Below, in pieces: positions 25,494-35,605 of a stretch of 64,000 bases of DNA. The DNA lies in contig JAQYUZ010000010.1 of assembly GCA_033819885.1 (NCBI GenBank), positions 62,001 through 126,000 on the forward strand, written 5' to 3'. Source of the DNA: Microbotryomycetes sp. JL201. Its lineage: Eukaryota; Basidiomycota; Microbotryomycetes. The notes under the pieces are model-generated. The model was not told where the DNA came from. It worked only from the letters and a program-made list of their open reading frames with translations, and made no database searches. The stretch's first letter is position 1, and each line of letters begins with the position of its first letter. The position numbers and the translations under genes were made by a program.

Positions 25494-28210
25494 CTATGCA
25501 GGTGGTGCCGAGGCAGATGATTCCGTCACACTGGTTGCGGGAGCAGGAGGTTGAGGCACGCAAGGTCTAATGCTAGGGTCGATAGGTCTTGACGCGTCCA
25601 TGAACTGTCTGACGAGGTCATCTGACGTCTGTGCCCGTCTCTGCGTGTCGATGATGATGTGAAGCAGACCCCAGAAATCGAATCAATGGTCAGTTGTTTT
25701 ATACAAAATCTGCTGTCCACGTCTTGTCATGTGTTCAACTAACGTCTTGGAAATTTTTGACAAATGCCTGCAACAGGGCGATTGATTTTTGTTTAAGCTC
25801 GCCCGTCAACAATTGTCCAGAGCGATAGTCCTGCATAAATATACAATCGTCGTCAGTTTGTTTTGTCATCAACTTGGTTCGTTGGGCGAGCGTGACAGCG
25901 TCATGCTCTTTGCGTGACGTTTGAGACCCGTCAGGGCGCCTGAGACACGGACGAGTCGCAAGCGCCAAAGCGCAGTGCGCCGTCCGAGACTCGGTCGATG
26001 TGCGACGAGTCTTAGACACAAACAGACAGGAAACGAATGTCAAGTCTGTCTTATGTGTCACATTGTCGCAAGCGTACAATCGCATGCATGCTTGTAGGAC
26101 AAACGCATTCTGTGTCCCACTAGAATCGATTCACGAAAACACATCGCACGTGTGCGCGACTGACCTTGGCAATCTGCTCGAGCTCGTCCTCGTCATCCAG
26201 GAAGAACGTCATGTACTGGTACGCCACGTCCACGTCGGGGTCTCCACCAAACTCTCTGTGCTCTTCAATAGATGTTCGCCCACCAGAAAACGCGAATTTG
26301 TTAATCTTGTCCTTGATCTGTTTAGGCGTGTCGGTCATGAAAATCGACGTGGTGTCGAGCGAGGCCGACATTTTGGATTGAGCGCCGAGCAAAGACGGAA
26401 TAAACTTGGAATGGATCAACGCCGGTTTCTTGTACTTGAGTCGAGGTGCGACTTCCCGTGTCAGGCGGAAGTATGGGTCCTGGTCGATGGCACACGGAAT
26501 CAGGCATGGCACGTCCGTCTTCGTACCAAAGATCTGAGGGAACGAGTTGGAGAACGATGGGGCCGCTTGAACGGCAACGAAATGCCATTTACCAACGTTG
26601 TCTCTGTTTCCGGAAGTCGCGCATCAGTATCATCCGATCGCAATGTGGAATCAACGCCACACTGACTCGAGCTTGAATCCAAAAGTTTGCTGTGACTGCC
26701 TTGCAGTGATGAGCCGGGCAATACGAACAACGTTACGATAAAATGCGCCGCCGACATAGTCCAAGTTGGAAAAGATGAACGTCTTGTCCAGCTTGAAGCC
26801 GCACGCTATGATATCTTTCGCGTTCTGGAATGCAAACTGTTGGCACTGCTCGAGCTTGAGCTCGGATTTGAACAAAAACTTTTCGTCATCTGTGAACAGA
26901 TACACCGTTTAGTTGACGGGCGCGCGGGCGGTGGCGGTTCGAGGGCTGACCCGTCAATTGAACGACCAGCGGACAATCAAACACGTCCTGAAGCCACTGC
27001 GTAAACACGAATGGGATCATGTGTCCAAGGTGCATACTGCCACTCGATGGTCCACGACCTGTGTAGAGGTAAAACGGCTTGCCCTGCTCGTAGCGGTCCA
27101 AGATTTGGTTCAGTTCGCTGAGTGGCGTGTGCACCAGCAAGTCAGCCTCGAGTGTCGGCGACGACCGGGCCAAGAGAGACAAGTGTAGCGCACCGATGCG
27201 AGAAGAATGTGCCGCGTTTGAGGAGCGAATGAGGTTTTCGTCCTGTTAGGCGCTCAAAGCGCTCGAGCAAATCTTTGTCGATCCGTTTGGTGCCAAAGTC
27301 ATTGATGAGGTGATCGTAGTCGATGGCAATCTAGAGATGAGCAATGCAGACACGTCGTCACACGAGGAGAGGAGTGTACGCAAAAGCAGTCATGGAAATG
27401 AAAAAAAGAAGAAACAGGGTATGAGAAAGGTGTGTGCGAAGAGAGTTTGGTGACGAGCACGAGCAAGAGATTGAAGGTGGGAATGCTAGGTTCAAGAAGA
27501 GGAACGCACTTGCTTGCCGTCAACTACGGCGCCCTGGACGTCCCAAGGGGTGACTGTCTGCTGTTGCTTCTGCGAGTCGTTGCCGTTTGTCGTGGCTGCG
27601 TCTGCGTCTGCGTCTGATGTCGGCGGAAACTTGAATGGAGCAGCCTCGACCGTAGGCGAAGTGACTTCGACGGCGACAGCTTCTGTGCGCTCCCTGCGTG
27701 CAGACAAGAGATCGTTTCAGCGTCGGGTCGTACGGCAAGAGCGCGTGATTTCGAGGACTGACGGTGGCACTGGCGTCTTTGATCCGTCGGCGCGAGCACT
27801 CGCGCGGACGACGCGCTCGGGGATGCCCAGATCCAAGCTCGACATGGCTTCAGTGACGGCGTCCCTGTTGAGTTCGTTCATCCGCCGGCGGTCTGCCATG
27901 CTCAGCGCTGCGCAAGACAAGAGTGCATTTGCCTGATCTTAGTGCGCATGATCGACAACCACCACGCGGCAGCGGCGGGAAAACGCTCGCCACAGCGTGA
28001 CGGACGCCACGCACGGCCGTGCTCACCTTCTGGCTCTTCGAGGTCGAGGTCATCGAGCACCTGCGTCTGTCTGCGCTGCGCCTCTTGGTCCCTGCGCTTC
28101 TGCTCCGTCTCTGTGATCGCGCTCGGCGGCGGCAGGTCGCGCGTGGCCAAGTCGCGGCTGAGGTCGCTCGGCGTGCGCTTGATCGAGTTCTGACGCGCGT
28201 GCAGGCTCAT
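25494..28210 (-). CDS. WRS1: Cytosolic tryptophanyl-tRNA synthetase with N-terminal extension
   Basis: Class I synthetase that charges tRNA-Trp. The core is certain: TVTPWDVQG and [11 protein letters not shown] precede [21 protein letters not shown] (the HIGH-type motif), then [50 protein letters not shown] and the KMSAS loop. The last exon ends PPA before the stop at 25494-25496. Introns are numerous. One of 334 nt (25831-26164) and one of 179 nt (27331-27509) stand out. The core exon has no ATG of its own, so the protein must start in an upstream exon: 28210 (MSLHARQNS), 27899 (MADRRR) or a Met further in. The longest form adds about 120 residues with no recognised domain. Exon joins in that N-terminal part are inferred. 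Confidence 0.85.
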
Positions 28211-28260
28211 GTTCTGGGCAAGCGCGCGAAGTGCAAGCCGCGAGCGAGCGCCGAGTTTTG

Positions 28261-30020
28261 ATGCGCAGCCCTCGCGCGACCCCCACTTTGCCCTCCTCGA
28301 GTCAAACTTGGCCTGTCGCGTCTTCGTCCATGAGCAAGGTCCGGAGCGAGTCACCACACCTCGCAAAAGCCCTCGGTGGCCGCTCGGCGTCTGACGTGCT
28401 TGCGCAGCCAGGCTCGACGCATGCGGGCGGCCAAGGCGGCGGCGGCAGCGGCTTGTTCAACCGGTTCGTTGCGCCGAACGCATCGATCAAGGTGAAACTG
28501 GCAGAACAGATCGTGTACTTGTTCCCGAAGCAGTCGGGCGGCATTCCAGATTGGGACAACTCGATTGATGGAACCGTCGCCTTGTTCCTGCCAAAGCCTC
28601 GGCGCCTCCGCCACTTGACCATCAAACTCGTTGGCAAGACAGACGTCCAGTGGACAAACAAGGCGTACGAGACATTCAAAGTACTAGAAAAAACAATAGA
28701 CCTCGTCACGGACAACCCAGATGACGACGGCATCGCTCTCGAAAAGGGCGAACACGTGTTTGCGTTCAGCATCCTCGTACCTTCAAACTCGCGTGCGTCC
28801 CCTTTGAGCTTGCGAGCCAGGGCGCTTGGGACAGGCAAGCTTACTTTTACTCCGATGGGTGTCTTGACAGCCTCGTACGAACGTTGCCACTACGGACGCA
28901 CGCGCTACTTTGTTCAGGCAACCGCAAAAGGACTCGCCGCATTCGGAGGAGACCTGTCCAATGCTTGCGAAGTGTTCCTCGTCGTTAATCCAGGCTGCGC
29001 CCGGCCAGTCGCATTCCATTCGGAACCACCGCCGCCGCTACACTACAAGATGGTCGGCAACGACGACACACTCGGGCCCTGGTCTGTCGTCCTACAGAGC
29101 CAGCATGTCATGGTCGGAGGATTGTTGCAGCTGAGGTTCAACGTCAGAGCACCTCAAACAGGCCAACATCTCGTCGCGATCCAGTCAATCAGGATCAAGG
29201 TGACGACGCACGCGTTTCTCAACACGCCAGACGCATGCACTTCGCCTTATAGCGAAGTTCCAGCGCCGCTGCATCAAACCGTTTGCCTTTTGAACGCCCA
29301 ACATCCTCCAAACATGGGTCACCTCGATGATCCCGTCAGGCCATCACGGTCGGGTACGAGCACGCCACGCCACGGCCCCTTGACCATCATGTCGGCCGGT
29401 GAACGGTACAGCATCTCGCACGTTACGAGGTTGTTGAACGATGACAATCTACGTCCGTCGACCCAACCTGGAACAAACACCTGCATCAGCCTGAACCATG
29501 ACATTTCAGTCGAGATCGTTCACGAGCGCCTCGAAAGGGAAGACGGAATGACCGCTAAATGCAAGGGCAAACACAAAGCGTCAGAGGCTACCGTGATGAG
29601 GATCACGAAACCTTTGACGTTATGGTCTGTAAGCTGAAGCGGGCGCATTTGTGCACGCTCTTCAAACAAAGAGCGCGATCCTAAAAATTCTCCCTCTTCA
29701 TTGCACAGTGCTGCTGCTGGCTCGATTCTCTAGTCTTACCAGCGTATTCAGAGGAAGATCCAAATCCTGGCTTGCGCGACTCTGTCGTGCCGTGCATGTG
29801 CCACTTGCCCAATTCGACGTCAGTCTCTTCGTCCTCGTTTGTATTCAACTCGTCTCTGACAAGCCCTCCCTCTGCCTTTCTCGAGTTTAGCGTCATGAAG
29901 CATCAGGGCGAGCTTTTTTTGCAGCCAGACAACGATGAAGTGTTCAGTAGCAGTTTGGATGACGCCGTCGTCGTGAAAATCAAAGCCGGCCAAGAAGACT
30001 TTGGACGCGCTCAGGATTGA
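28261..30020 (+). CDS. Alpha-arrestin (ART-like) protein
   Basis: A 559-residue arrestin-fold adaptor, which in fungi links Rsp5/Nedd4-type ubiquitin ligases to plasma-membrane transporters for endocytosis. Exons are 28261-29628 and 29709-30020 (80-nt intron). The arrestin N domain is seen in IKVKLAEQIVYLFP, RLRHLTIKLVGKTDVQW, LEKGEHVFAFSILVP and YFVQATAKG; the C domain follows with WSVVLQSQHVMVGGLLQLRF. Exon 2 gives the usual end region: LVLPAYSEEDPN, then a Cys pair in CMCHLPNS. No clear PPxY is present; LPAYSE may be a weaker substitute. The start could also be the ATG at 28330 (MSKVRSES). It is divergent from the synthetase gene with as little as 50 bp between. Confidence 0.87.
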
Positions 30021-30124
30021 GTTCGACTTCCGTTTTAGATCCTTCATTTTACTAGAGCAAGAGAGCGATCTGTTGTTGTTGTAGTAGTATTCCACGACGA
30101 TCAATGTGTACGCAGAAACGTCAA

Positions 30125-32427
30125 TCATACCTCTTGGACGACGGCTACAATGTCGTCAAAGTGGTGAATCTCACAGTCGATCTTGTCGTCGCCCGTTTCG
30201 TAGACGACGCATGAAAAGTCAGTGGTCTTGTCGAGTGCGATCAAAGGGTGGTGCCAGACGTTTGGTTTGTACGATATGCCTTGCGAGGAGGACGCTATGA
30301 ACGCTCTCAAACTGCCCAGGTCAGGCAAGCCGTCTTGTTGCGAGAATCGAGATCACCGATCAGTACATCAGACAGAGAACATGAATCCGTCAAGAAAATC
30401 TCACCCTTGCCAGGAAGGCACACGAGCACAAGGTACCGATCTGATCCGCCTCCCATCGGAACAAACGCCTGACTGCTAAACTCGTGCCTCTCCAATACTT
30501 TAACGTCCCAACTTTGTTTACCCGATCTCTCGTCAACACATCCGTTCTGCTCGTCACATCGAAACACGCAAAAGTTGAGATCGGGAACGAGATCAGGTCG
30601 AGTAGCAGGTTGGATCCATTCGACCTTGGACAAATGGTTGAACTTTGACGCAGTGCCGAAATTGACCCTTTTGATTTTGATGTCTCTCTTTGCTGAGCGT
30701 TCATCGGGGTACGACTGGAGAACGGAGCCGTATGGTGCGTACGCTTCCCTTGTCAAAGGTAGCGCAGGCACTCGAGGCACGGATCGCTCCGGTGACGCGG
30801 ATGATTCTGAAGAAAATTTCGTCACACGAGACTTGACGGCTGACGCGACTGTTTCCAAGACGGTAGACTGGCTCGGCTTGGGCAGCGGCTTCAAGGCACT
30901 GTAGTCAGGGAACTGTGATGCCCGTCTGCCGTACAATCTCAGCCGCTTCACCCCACCGTCAGGGTAGATGCACAATTTGGCATGCGTCCAAGCTTTTTCA
31001 GGGTGATTCAGCTGAAAGTAGTGATGCTGGTGCGGTCCTGTGGTCGACTTTGCGAGGATCTCGGTCCAAGCGCTATCGTCTGCAGCGGGTTGCGCCTCGG
31101 TCGAGTTTATTCCAAACAGTTGGACACTTGCAGGATAGTTGCCGACAAAATGAAGCGTGTCTATGTCGGTCCATTCGAGGTAACCAGGTTCCGCGCTGAT
31201 GACTGTCGTCAGTTGCGAAAATTGTGATTTGGATGAGACAATGACATCTCACAACTTGACAATGACCCAATCCCCTTTGCCACTCTCCATCCGGCCTCGA
31301 CTGCGCTTTGTTTCCCAGCCGTCTCCCATATCTATCCCACGCCCAGGCAGGAGCAAGTTGCTTCCCTTTCCAAAGTGCTGGTCACTTTCGGCAACGGCGA
31401 CCGCGCCATGCAACACGTAAGCCAGATCAATGGCACTCTCGTCTCCGGGTCTGGGAGGCGCAGGCACGACGGTGCCGTACGCTCTGAATCGGCCAATACC
31501 GCCATCTGGGTGCATCGTCAGCTTGACGTGTGTGATGGGTTTCGACTCTTGTCCGAACTTGAACAAATGCCGTTGAGCGGGACCCAATGGCGTCACAGGG
31601 AGCAGTTGCTCCCACTATTCCGAGCCGACGAGCAGTCATTAGACACAGCGGGTCGTCCTGTACATAGAGTGACTCACCAGTTCGCTACTTTCGCTAATCG
31701 CTTGACCATCGGGGACGTATGCACCCCACACGCCACTTGCGGGAGACCTGCGCCCGATCGATTTCCCATGAGTTCTCTCGCAAGTCACCGGTGGTTTTTT
31801 GGATAGACACACTCGTTGCCATTGAAATGGCCAGTGTCGATATCGCATCCCTGCAGCTTGCCAAGCGCTCCGAGCTTGATGATGACCCTGCCACGAGCCG
31901 GCAGAACAATGAGATGACCGGTACACCTATCCCGCCTTGAGTGAGCTTGTCTACGTACCAGTCATACGTTGGATTGTGTCTTCGTGACTCCCATCCATCG
32001 AACAAGGCTCCGTTTGGACCAAATTGACCTTTGAGCGAGACAGATGGCTGCGTCGCAATCAATGCCAATCATGGATGGTTAGTTGGATACTCCTTCTCGT
32101 CAAACCTCAGTCCAAAGCACGTTTGCACGCCTCCGAGGTTCGCATAAAGCCGAGCCGAGCGATAAGGCTGCGGTTCGCCCAACCTCCGACACTTGATAGT
32201 GTACACAACGAGCGCAACGTACTGGAACACGCAGCAAGCATTTCGCTGACGCGAAAAAGTCGTCGCTGACGTCGACAATGGACGCGCCCAGGGCTTCGGA
32301 TGAGAGCTCTGTGCGAGTTCAGTCAGTCACTCTGTGGTGGGCATCAGGTGCGAGAACTCGATTCACCAGTGAGTTTGCCAAAGTGGGCATCAAACTCATC
32401 GAGCTTGATCTCCTGGAACGATGTCAT
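30125..32427 (-). CDS. Bifunctional allantoicase-ureidoglycolate lyase fusion
   Basis: About 580 residues in eight exons. Residues 1-340 are allantoicase (allantoate to ureidoglycolate plus urea): [50 protein letters not shown], then [55 protein letters not shown] and the repeat motif [15 protein letters not shown]. After a linker of about 45 Ser/Lys-rich residues, residues 388-580 are ureidoglycolate lyase (DAL3/AllA, ureidoglycolate to glyoxylate plus urea): [41 protein letters not shown], then [12 protein letters not shown]. The end of the first domain, the linker and most of the second lie in one uninterrupted exon (about 30415-31207), so the fusion does not depend on a splice guess. An upstream ATG (32526) would add about 33 residues. 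Confidence 0.92.
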
Positions 32428-32577
32428 TGTATTCGGCAAGAGCTCAACAGTCAATGCGTTGGCGCGCGACGCGACGGCCGATGCTGTCGGGCGAGCGGGC
32501 CGGAGTTTCACGGGGCGAAACATCATGTTGACAAGCAAAGATATTGGACTATGTACAATAACATATAACGAACTGCT

Positions 32578-33537
32578 TCAATCTTGTGGCTCGTGAAAGA
32601 CGAGTGCGCGAATCTCGATACTCTGTCGCAGCTCAACACCGGGCTTGCCATAGAATCTCTCGTCAATGAATGCAGAGTGTGGTGTCGGGTTGCCGCCCAG
32701 ACCGTCGCTAGTATTCTCCCAGCACTTGAGCAGAACAGCTGCATAGAAGTGGGTCAGCCGCGGTCACGGACAGCAAAACCCAAGCGCAAGCTTACCTTCG
32801 TCAGGCTGCATATCCGACAAATAGTACCATCGGTGTGCCGAATCGAATTGAACTTGGAGCGTCTCCCCAGTGCGATCCTTATAGAGGAGGTCCGAAGGCA
32901 GAAGAGATTTTTTATCGAGAGTTCGAGCATCGGCAAAAGCTAGCGGAAAGTCTTTGACAGGCCCTCGCAGCGGACGCCACACGTTGATCAGTTGAGCCCG
33001 TCCCTTCAAAAGTCTCTGTCCCTCTTCCTTTCCGGCATGACGCAGAACTCTGTCTGTGCCTGATTGTGGCGTCTGGTCGACGTGGACGAACGGCACCGGG
33101 TGACGGTTTTCGGGCGTGTCCACCGTTTCCTTCCCTTCGGCTTCCGCTCTCCTGATTGTAAAATCAAATACAATCACACGCGAAGCTCCAGTCACCTTTT
33201 TGAGCATCTCTGAAACCTCTTCGTAATACTTTGAGGTGATTGCGTCCTCATTGTCCCAATCTTCGTACTTCATGTCCGTCTTTGCCAGCTGTTTGGGTAC
33301 GATCTGGAATCCTGTCGAGTCTATTGATGTCAAATGCTCCTTGTTTTCGGCGACGAGGGGCCGCAAATCGTGGATGGGCACGGAATGTGGTTTGAACACG
33401 ACGTTCGTCGGGAGTCCTTTGCCGCGCCAGTTGGGATCTGGGTACTGTTTTGTCCAAGGTTTCTTGCCATCGTGCGTGTGGTCGTAGTACGACAGTTGTG
33501 CTGTCACGTCCGAAGTAAGGCCCTCGAATGTCGTCAT
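32578..33537 (-). CDS. CmcJ/AsaB-type (GA4-desaturase family) oxygenase-like protein
   Basis: A 300-residue member of the fungal CmcJ/AsaB 'hydroxylase/desaturase' family. Exons are 32796-33537 and 32578-32738 (903 nt). Family blocks are clear: YYDHTHDGKKPW near the N-terminus, SIDSTGFQIV, RVIVFDFTIRR, PVPFVHVDQTPQSG, LINVWRPLRGPVKDFPLAFAD, HRWYYLSDMQPDEAVLLKCW and a C-terminal HSAFID. The HVDQTP and late His are thought to form the metal/substrate site. Members occur in fungal secondary-metabolite clusters (aspergillic acid AsaB) but also singly. No backbone synthase is near, so a biosynthetic cluster is not supported here. It lies 150 bp upstream of the allantoicase fusion on the same strand. 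Confidence 0.85.
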
Positions 33538-34017
33538 TGTCCTCGCAGTCAATGTATGCAGCGTGAGAGGTAGACTTCGAGTGGTGTTTGTAAGATGTGA
33601 CAGACAGGTTAGACGGAAAGCTTGCGAGCGAGGAATGATGGATTTGTGGGAAAGAGATGGCCAGAGACGATGGCGAATTCCGACAGGCCTCGTCTTGGTC
33701 AGCAACGCGCGGCATTCAACAGTCAGCATGCACGGGTGGCGATGACGACATTCGACAGTCAGCTGTGAGCTCAAAAAATCTCGAGCGCGCCGCGCGTCAT
33801 AGATGCAAGGCAGAGACCGAGTGCCATCAAACAGAGGACGTCACGTGACCCTCTCAATCGTCGCAAACTCAGATCGCCTTGTTGTCACAATGAGACACGA
33901 CAAGTTGAAATTGCCCACGCACAACTCGATCTGCTCACAGACAAACCCTCTTTTTCATTGCATGAATTTACAAGCAAGAGACGCCGCCCACTTCCGCCTC
34001 TGCTTCTGTTGCGCCAC
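33538..34017. other. Intergenic, promoter of the CmcJ-type gene
   Basis: 480 bp upstream of the CmcJ-type gene and downstream of the SDR stop. No gene recognised. Confidence 0.5.
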
Positions 34018-35155
34018 CTACGCCACAAGGTATTGACCCGAATTGGGGTGAAGAGCCTGGCCGGTCAACAGATTAGACTCGGCTGCGTACACATAAGTCG
34101 AACCAAGCTCGGCGGGCTGTCCAACCCTGCCCCACATCGGAATGTCGCCAACTCCCCAGCCGTCCATGTTGTCGGCGGGACGGGAAGCTGGCTGCAGTGG
34201 CGTATAGACCGGACCGGGGCAGACAGCGTTGACGCGAACGCCTTTGGGCATGAGTTGCACGGCAAGCGATCGAGTGAACGCCAGAATGGCGCCTTTCGTT
34301 GAAGAGTAATCAAGCATGGCAGCCGAGCCCTTGTATGCTGTAACGGAGCTGGTATTGATGCAACATGAACCTTTCTTCATGTGCGGCACCGCGAGTTTGG
34401 TCAGGCCGATCATCTGGACAATGTTGGATTTGAAAGTTTCCTCGACTGTCGGCATGTCAATCTCGGCGATGTCTTTGCACGCGATTTGGCGAGACGCATT
34501 GTTGACCAGAATGTCTGCGGAGAAGGAGTCAGGGAAGGGGATTCGTTGAACGGTGCTGGCTCGAAGCCTCGAACAAACCGAGGTACTGGAAGTTGTCAAG
34601 GTGCGTCTTGATCACCTTCTCACGGACTCCTTCTTCGCGCAGGTCGCCAGGGACAAGCACACACTTGCGGCCGGCTTGTTCAACGAGCTTCTTTGTCTGT
34701 TGGGCGCTAGAGAGCCGCAAAGTCAAAAGAGGTGTGAGAGACGACATTGCAAGAGGCTTACTCCTTCTCTTCTTCGGGTAGGTAGCTGACGGTGACATCT
34801 GCGCCCTCCCTGGCAAAGAAAACAGCGACAGTGCGGCCGATTCCCGAATCGCCTGCGGCAGGGAAAAGGAGCGTAGTGAGAGGTTGTATTAGCCTAGACG
34901 GACAAGCTGAGCTCGGGCCTCGCGTTGCGCTCAGGCCCCTCGCTGATTCTCACCTCCGGTGACGATGGCAGCCTTGTCTTTAAGCTTGCCAGAGCCTTCA
35001 TATTCTGTCAAGTACGGTTCGCCTTCTCGAGTCCATTTTTCAATCTTGGTGTGCTCCGCGAGAGGCTCCATGTCCACATCGCGGCCGGGCAGCGACTGCT
35101 CTTGAGCGGCAGGTTTGTAGTTGGGGTACGCAGTAATGACTTTGTCGTCAGACAT
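34018..35155 (-). CDS. Short-chain dehydrogenase/reductase, YghA/glucose-ribitol dehydrogenase-like
   Basis: A 305-residue classical SDR. Exons are 34954-35155, 34762-34852, 34579-34706 and 34018-34514 (918 nt). After an N-terminal arm of about 55 residues typical of the YghA/general-stress group ([13 protein letters not shown]), the cofactor motif is VTGGDSGIGR, followed by DILVNNAS, the SSV and YSSTK catalytic blocks (Ser, Tyr, Lys) and [13 protein letters not shown]. The C-terminus [17 protein letters not shown] fits the family. The ARE after the glycine motif leaves the choice of NADP or NAD open. Such proteins act in stress or polyol metabolism; substrate unknown. Confidence 0.88.
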
Positions 35156-35605
35156 GCTTTCAAATTCTGGAATGGAATCCGACAGGAAAGGAAGAGAAGG
35201 CTTTGGCCGAATCTTTGACAGTTGCTCGCGGGCGAGGCGTGACGTGTGTGCCACTCGGGAAATTTTGCCTGCAATTTCAACCACAAAAAGTCTCACGATT
35301 CCCTTCTTTAGGTTGTTTACTTGCCACCGTGTATCAACTCGTGCCCGCACTGTTACAGAGACTAATTAACGAGCCAATTGCAAGGTTTCAGCCGCGCTCT
35401 GTAGAGTCAACGATAGACTCACGAAACAAGGGAAGACTTTTCATCTTCAACATGTGCGACGTTCAACATTCATGCCAAATGATCGTGCCGGCGAAACAGC
35501 GTCGCCGGAAAGCTTCTTGCAATCACGTCTGACGCACGACGACGACAACACACAAACTACAAACTGCGTCTTTCAAGGTAGGGCCTGCCACGACTGCTGC
35601 ACGTC
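35156..35605. promoter_or_regulatory. Divergent promoter, SDR / IRE1
   Basis: 450 bp between opposed start codons. The frame upstream of the SDR start stays open for about 65 codons but has no ATG, so I leave it out. No specific sites identified. Confidence 0.45.

Noticed and set aside
27700-28210. Separate small gene ending RSCRTTRR upstream of the tryptophanyl-tRNA synthetase
   Set aside because: The synthetase core has no start codon of its own and joins in phase to these exons, so a single gene is simpler, though not proven.
30125-35155. Possible secondary-metabolite cluster (CmcJ-type protein, SDR, fused hydrolase)
   Set aside because: No polyketide, peptide or terpene synthase, transporter or pathway regulator is present; the neighbours are primary-metabolism or signalling genes.
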